A stretch of 64,000 bases of DNA from Microcebus murinus. Lineage: Eukaryota; Chordata; Mammalia; Primates; Cheirogaleidae. The notes under the pieces are model-generated. The model did no database searches. It saw nothing but the letters and a program-made list of their open reading frames with translations, and had not been told where the DNA came from. Location of the stretch: positions 96,811,001-96,875,000 of the forward strand of contig NC_134110.1 of the NCBI RefSeq assembly GCF_040939455.1, written 5' to 3'. Below, piece after piece: positions 59,662 to 64,000 of the stretch; position 1 is the stretch's first letter, and the number at the start of each line of letters is the position of its first letter. A program made the position numbers and the translations under genes.

Positions 59662-60179
59662 AGAAAATTTTATATTTACCGAAAGAGACATAGAGGGGAA
59701 AAAAAAAAAAGAAAGTAGAAGTGAGGGAAGTGAGAGAAGGATGGGAGGTAGCAGAGAGGGGTCCATAGAGTGGCAAGACAGCTCTTTTGGTCTCAGATTG
59801 GGTTGTTTTGTACGTCTGTGGCCAGCTTTGCTAATCTGAGTTGGTCTCTTCCATCATGCTAGCCTATGCTTGCTCTCACAGTGGTGGCACAGCTAAAAAA
59901 AAAAAAATACAAGAATGAATGTGTTCTAGGCCCAGGCTTGAAACTAGCCCACCATAATTTTCATCATTTTTCTAGTGTCCAAAGCAATTCCAGTATCAAT
60001 ACAGACTTAAGGAATGGGGAAAAGACTTCACCTTCTAATGGAAGAAACTGCAAAATTATATTGCAAGAGACATGGTTAAAAAGAGGTGAAGACGTGGGGC
60101 TATTTTTAAAATCTATCTATCAAACATAATTATTTAAAATGAAGTTATATAAATTATTTTTCCTAATTTTTCTGAAGCT
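59662..60179. other. Unclassified, with A-rich and GA-rich runs
   Basis: A-rich run at 59699-59711, purine-rich text to 59760, and a second A run at 59896-59908. An 87-codon frame on + (59866-60129) matches nothing. Confidence 0.3.
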
Positions 60180-60525
60180 TGTTCACATTTATACATGTAA
60201 CTTTAATAAAAGCAAATCATGCTATAGATATTTACCTACTAGTTTATTATGTAAATAACTTTACATGATCAGCATCTTTCCAAGTCAGTACATACAGCTA
60301 GATCATTCCTTTTTATGGCTGTATAGGGTTTAATAAATCATGTGCCATAATCTGTTTAGCCATTTTCCTATCAATGGAAAATATAGTTGACTTTTTTCCT
60401 ATTACAAGCATATCTTTATGAGCACATCTTTATATACTCAGGGTTTTAAATGTAAAAGTTTGTTTCTTAGAAGAGTAATGTCTAGTTCAAAGGATGTGTA
60501 CATTTTTCATTTTAATGGACTCTAT
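60180..60525 (-). mobile_element. Old L1M ORF2-end fragment
   Basis: Reversed L1M text: 'catcatgtgccataatctgt'-like segment near 60340, 'ttttttcctattacaagcat' (60392), 'ttgtttcttagaagagtaat' (60460), 'agttcaaaggatgtgtacat' (60484). Confidence 0.65.
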
Positions 60526-60539
60526 TTACTTTATAGAAA

Positions 60540-60960
60540 AGAGCTAGTATTGGTGATATATTTGTCATAGTAATTAATGATAGTTTCTGGAACAAATAAC
60601 ACTAAAACACAGTGACTTAATACAAAGAAAGCCAGATATAGATCAGGCTGTCTTGAATGCCTCTCTTCCACATGGTGACGCAGGAATCCTCGCTCCTTCC
60701 AAACCATGTGCTTCTGCCACCTCATAGAATGGCCGTGGAGTTCCTTCACTAGATCCTCTGCATTCAATAAGCTGCCGAGAGGAGAGGAAGATAGAGTATA
60801 AGGAAGATAATGGGAGATGTTTTAAGGCCAAACCTTGAAGTGGCTTATTTTCTTCCACCCATTTTTCTTTGGCCAAAACTCAGTCAAATAGCTTCAATAT
60901 AACCACAAGGAAGGCTGGTTAACATAGCTTCCTTGTGTGCCCAAGAATAGGAACAGTATT
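60540..60960. other. Old interspersed repeat, family not named
   Basis: 'aaataacactaaaacacagtgact' type text (60594) and 'ctttggccaaaactcagtca' (60868) followed by 'tgtgtgcccaagaataggaa' (60934) recall a common old mammalian repeat; related words occur at 43320-43400. Opposing frames of 77-78 codons are not supported as genes. Confidence 0.35.
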
Positions 60961-61302
60961 GATGAGCATCTGGTCAGTTCATGCCTCTGATGATGATATG
61001 TTTTCTATATGTGACATTTCTAATATCTTTTTGTTGTTATTTTAATTTAATTACTTGAAAATCTTGAAAAGTTTGTTATTACCTGAAAATCTTGTAAAAC
61101 TAAAAAAGGAACAAATAATAATTCCAGACATTTTAAAATAGTAAAACAAAGCAAATACTTCCTATCTTTTCCATCCCGAACCTAGAGGTAAACATGACTG
61201 ACAATTTGGAATTTGCCCTACATGGTTTGTTTCCGAAACATACATCTGTCTATTTATTAGGGATATATTTGTTTATCTATCTACATCCATTGTATATCTA
61301 TA
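60961..61302. other. Unclassified AT-rich spacer, perhaps L1M remnant
   Basis: The 'ataattccagacattt' area (61118) recalls L1M 3' text, but the match is too weak to call. Confidence 0.25.
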
Positions 61303-61684
61303 TATTATAGACTGAATTGTGTCTTCTCAAAATTTGTATGTTGAAGTCTTAACCCTTAGTACCTCAGAATGTGACTGTTATTTAGAGGCAGGGTCTTTAA
61401 AGATATACAGTAATTAAGTTAAAATAAGGTCATTAGAGTGGGCCCTAATCCAATATGACTGGTTTCCTCGTAAGAAGAGGACATTAGGACACAGTCTCAG
61501 ACAGAGGAAAAACCATGTGCAGAGACACAGAGAGAGCCCAGGAGAGAGGTCTCAGAAGAAAACAACCCTGCAGATGCCTTGATATCAGACTTATAGTCTT
61601 CAGAGTTGCGAGAAAATAAATCTCTGTTGTTTGAGACACCAAGTCATTGGTACTTTGTTATGAGACCCCTAATAGACTAAAACA
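61303..61684 (+). mobile_element. MLT1: MLT1-type MaLR solo LTR
   Basis: Complete in order on +: 'actgaattgtgtcttctcaa' (61311), 'tgttgaagtcttaaccctta' (61339), 'gggccctaatccaatatgac' (61441), 'cctgcagatgccttgatatc' (61568), 'aaaataaatctctgttgttt' (61613, with the AATAAA signal), 'ggtactttgttatgagaccc' (61649). It is the same class as 33775-34123 but in the opposite orientation. No internal MaLR sequence adjoins it. Confidence 0.88.
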
Positions 61685-61839
61685 CTATGCATAATTACAC
61701 ATAAAGTATATAATTTCAATCTCTTTCACTCCTTCACACACTATCCCATGTATGTAAATCTTTCCCCTCTCCTTTTTTTTTGGGGGGGGGAGCAAAAGTA
61801 AATATTTTAAAGGTTTTGTTTGTATGCTTAAAAAGTTTG

Positions 61840-62115
61840 GTGGGAGTGATTTCAGTCACATTTTTCTCAATTTCTAGTGAGTATTAGAATTTTTTCATGT
61901 TATTGGCCGTTTGCTTATTTGCATTTCCCTTCAATAAAATGACTGTGCCATTTATCTATTTTTAAGAAATTTAAAAATTTTTAATTTGAAAAATTTTTTG
62001 TATATTATGAATCGCAAACATAAATTGCAAAGATTTTCTCACAATCTGTCAGTTGTATTTTGACTTGGTTTATGAGATGGTTTGGTTTATGGAAGTTTTA
62101 CATTTTTCTATTTTG
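61840..62115 (-). mobile_element. Old L1M fragment
   Basis: Reversed L1M ORF2-end text: 'ttttttcatgttattggccg' (61891), 'tttgcttatttgcatttccc' (61910), 'tcacaatctgtcagttgtat' (62039). G-run at 61782-61791 is a simple repeat outside it. Confidence 0.6.
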
Positions 62116-62119
62116 TAAT

Positions 62120-62720
62120 GAACTTCTAGTTGTTAGATGCTCGATGCTACAGAAGATACCATGATAAGCAAGTCAGAATTCCTGTCCTCGGCCGGGCGGG
62201 GTGGCTCACACCTGTAATCCTAGCACTCTGGGAGGCCGAGGCGGGCGGATTGCTTGAGGTCAGGAGTTGGAAACCACCCTGAGCGAGACCCCGTCTCTAC
62301 TAAAAACAGAAAGAAATTAATTGACCAACTAAAAAAATATATACATACAAAATATTAGCCAGACATGGTGGCGCATGCCTGTAGTCCCAGCTACTTGGGA
62401 GGCTGAGACAGGAGGATCACTTGAGCCCAGGAGTTTGAGGTTGCTGTGAGCTAGGCTGACGCCATGGCACTCACTCTAGCCTGGGCAACAAAGTGAGACT
62501 CTGTCTCAAAAAAAAAAAAAAAAAAGTATTCCTGTCCTCAAGAAGATTATAATTTCTTGGTTGAGAAGGGTACATGAACATGCCTAGCCCATAGCAGCGT
62601 CTGGAAGACATCATAAAGAAAACCAAACATTCAAGCTGTGCAGGGAGGTGAGGAAAGACTCCACAAAGTGAGCCTCTGGAAACATGAGATGAACCCCAAA
62701 AAAATCACATCTAGTACACT
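62120..62720 (+). mobile_element. L2 fragment split by an Alu
   Basis: L2-like text on + ('gatgctcgatgctacagaag', 62137) runs to 62189 and resumes at 62540 ('aagaagattataatttcttg') to about 62720. The Alu and its duplicated target sit in between. Confidence 0.55.
62178..62539 (+). mobile_element. Alu: Full-length lemur Alu with 12-bp target duplication
   Basis: Body 62190-62527 on +, starting 'ggccgggcggggtggctcac' and ending in an 18-A tail. It has the lemur linker ('agaaattaattgaccaacta' region, 62310-62340) and the right arm 'ctgacgccatggcactcact' (62456). Perfect 'attcctgtcctc' copies flank it (62178-62189, 62528-62539). Retained CpGs and the uninterrupted tail suggest a young insertion. 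Confidence 0.97.
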
Positions 62721-63224
62721 AGACATGTTTATTAGACCTCCCAGCCCACAGGGTTTTGAATTGCAGCCTTGAGAGTATTCATTTATTTATTGGCTGGTGA
62801 TGTTTATGGATAGTATGGTGTAGGGTGAGGTGGAAAATATTAGGCAAGAAAAGAAAGGAAAGAAAAATTGATCTACCCTGAGGCTTCCAGGACAATCTCA
62901 GAGCAGAGCAGGAGCCCTACTGTGGCCTCTGAGCCACACCTTTTCCAAATGCCCCAACCCAGGGCCTGGACGGGCCAGCAATGAACCTGGCCCTCGCTAA
63001 TCTTTCCTGTCTCATTCGGGCCATGCCACACAGCTCCTTAATGCACACGTGTCCGTGTGTTCTGCAGGCACCCTGAGCCACTTTGGCATTGCCTGCGAAA
63101 AATCAGCTTTAGGGAAGCAGCCTGGGCTAGAAAACTGCCTATACTTCCCTGCTGTGGGGCTGGACCACTTACCTCTGTGGGGCTGGACCACTTACCTCTG
63201 CGCCCCACCCTCCCCTCCAAGGGA
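62721..63224. other. GC-richer unassigned block with a 23-bp tandem duplication
   Basis: 62870-63230 is locally GC-rich with no recognised repeat. Frames of 60-65 codons lie on both strands (63038-63246), without family resemblance; part of their length is the duplicated 23-mer. Confidence 0.35.
63152..63200. repeat. Exact 23-bp tandem duplication
   Basis: Unit beginning 'ctgtggggctggaccactta' at 63152 and again at 63175, identical, with 3 extra matching bases. Confidence 0.97.
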
Positions 63225-63345
63225 CGGGGTTAATAATAGAGCCTAATCATGCAGTGAGAAATTAAATGGGATAATATATATTAGGAGCTTAAATCAGTGA
63301 CCGCTATTAGTGCTCAGTAAATATCAGAATGATTGGCCTTCATGG
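63225..63345 (-). mobile_element. MIR: MIR fragment
   Basis: Reversed MIR end: 'gagaaattaaatgggataat' (63257), 'tattagtgctcagtaaatat' (63305). Confidence 0.7.
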
Positions 63346-63365
63346 GTATCTCCTTCCATAAGGTA

Positions 63366-63688
63366 TGCAGTGAACTTTTTTTTTTTTTTTTTTTTTTTTG
63401 AGACAGGGTCTCTCTCTGTACCTTAGGGCTGGAGTGCAGTGGTACAATCTAGCTCACAGCAACCTCCACCTTCTGGGCTCTAGCAATCTTCCTGCCTCAG
63501 CCTCTTGATTAGCTGGGACTACAGGTGAGCACCATCATGCCCAGGCACATTTTTCTATTTTTAGTACAAATGGAGTCTCACTTTTGCTCAGGCTGGTCTC
63601 AAACTCCTAACCTCAAGCAACCCTCCTGCCTCGGCTTTCCAGAGTGCTAGGGTTACAGGCGTGAGCCACTGACCAGCTGCATTGCACT
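63366..63688 (-). mobile_element. Alu: Full-length Alu without the lemur linker
   Basis: Body 63377-63677 on -, with a 24-T start. The two Alu arms are present; the linker is the ordinary short type. 'ttttgctcaggctggtctca' (63582) resembles the other lemur Alus here. Flanks 'tgcagtgaact' and 'tgcattgcact' agree at 9 of 11, an aged target duplication. It lies between two MIR pieces of opposite orientation. Confidence 0.92.
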
Positions 63689-63689
63689 C

Positions 63690-63825
63690 TTATTCGTACC
63701 CTTGACTTATAGATGAGGAAATTGAGGATAGGAAAGATTATTCACTCCTCAAAGCCTGGCCAATAGCAAACTTGCATTTAGACTCGGTTTGGGTGGATTT
63801 CAGAGCCTGGGTTCTCAATCCCACA
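63690..63825 (+). mobile_element. MIR: MIR fragment
   Basis: MIR order on +: 'ttatagatgaggaaattgag' (63706), 'gataggaaagattattcact', 'ggatttcagagcctgggttc' (63796). Confidence 0.75.
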
Positions 63826-64000
63826 TGGTCCTCTCCCACCCAGAAAATGCACACAATAGCCGAGAGTGTAGAAACAGTTTTTCTACCTCCTTGGCAGAAA
63901 TTGTTGCTTACGTTGGGGTAGTTTCAAGGTAAGGTGAGAAAAGCTAAATAGTGTATCTAAAAAAAGGAAGAAAAAATTTTCCTCAGTATATTCTTACAAG
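63826..64000. other. Unclassified window end
   Basis: Nothing recognised. Confidence 0.3.

Overview
The window is mammalian nuclear DNA, most likely from a lemur (strepsirrhine primate). It is AT-rich and built from layers of primate and older mammalian repeats. Four full-length Alu elements (26133-26471 and 30407-30740 on -, 41425-41765 and 62190-62527 on +) carry the same AT-rich mid-element segment (for example 41539-41576) and the same right-arm variant, which human Alus lack. Three short L1 3' ends (13313-13402, 23506-23645, 46892-47164) end in a 3' UTR that I associate with lemur L1s. The species call rests on recall of these families, not on a search.

I found no protein-coding gene, tRNA, rRNA, CRISPR array or intact mobile-element gene. 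All open frames are short (at most 183 codons), and most are explained by L1 remnants, antisense of repeats or low-complexity DNA. The window reads as a gene desert or the inside of a very large intron.

Layout. 0.7-8.4 kb: old L1M fragments in both orientations plus a MER1-type hAT element. 8.4-14.8 kb: mostly repeat-poor AT-rich DNA with a 150-bp (CT)n tract, a lemur L1 stub and the longest open frame. 14.8-16.9 kb: a long L2 block. 17-24.4 kb: L1 fragments, L2 pieces and a diverged 200-bp duplication. 24.4-27.3 kb: unique DNA with an exact 113-bp tandem duplication and a young Alu. 27.3-30.7 kb: a three-layer L1/L1/Alu nest. 30.7-36.1 kb: an Alu monomer, MIRs, an MLT1 LTR and an ERVL-type pol fossil. 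36.1-39.6 kb: repeat-poor. 39.6-42.8 kb: L2 then an L1 holding an Alu monomer and a young Alu, with a (GGAA)n tail. 44.9-47.9 kb: two abutting L1s, a lemur L1 insertion and an L2. 49.4-52.5 kb: L2s and an L1 split by an MST LTR. 54.3-57.9 kb: a DNA-transposon remnant, an LTR and reverse-strand L1 5' and 3' pieces. 58.2-64 kb: a repeat-poor stretch, an AT-rich palindromic tract, a candidate piggyBac-like element, an MLT1 LTR, L2, MIR and two Alus.

Nothing here acts together as a pathway. The information lies in insertion history (target-site duplications, nesting, inversion), in local duplications, and in repeat-poor islands that could hold regulatory DNA. I did not find an undescribed biological system; the nearest candidates are the TTAA-flanked element at 59267-59657 and the composite lemur L1 insertion at 46892-47164.
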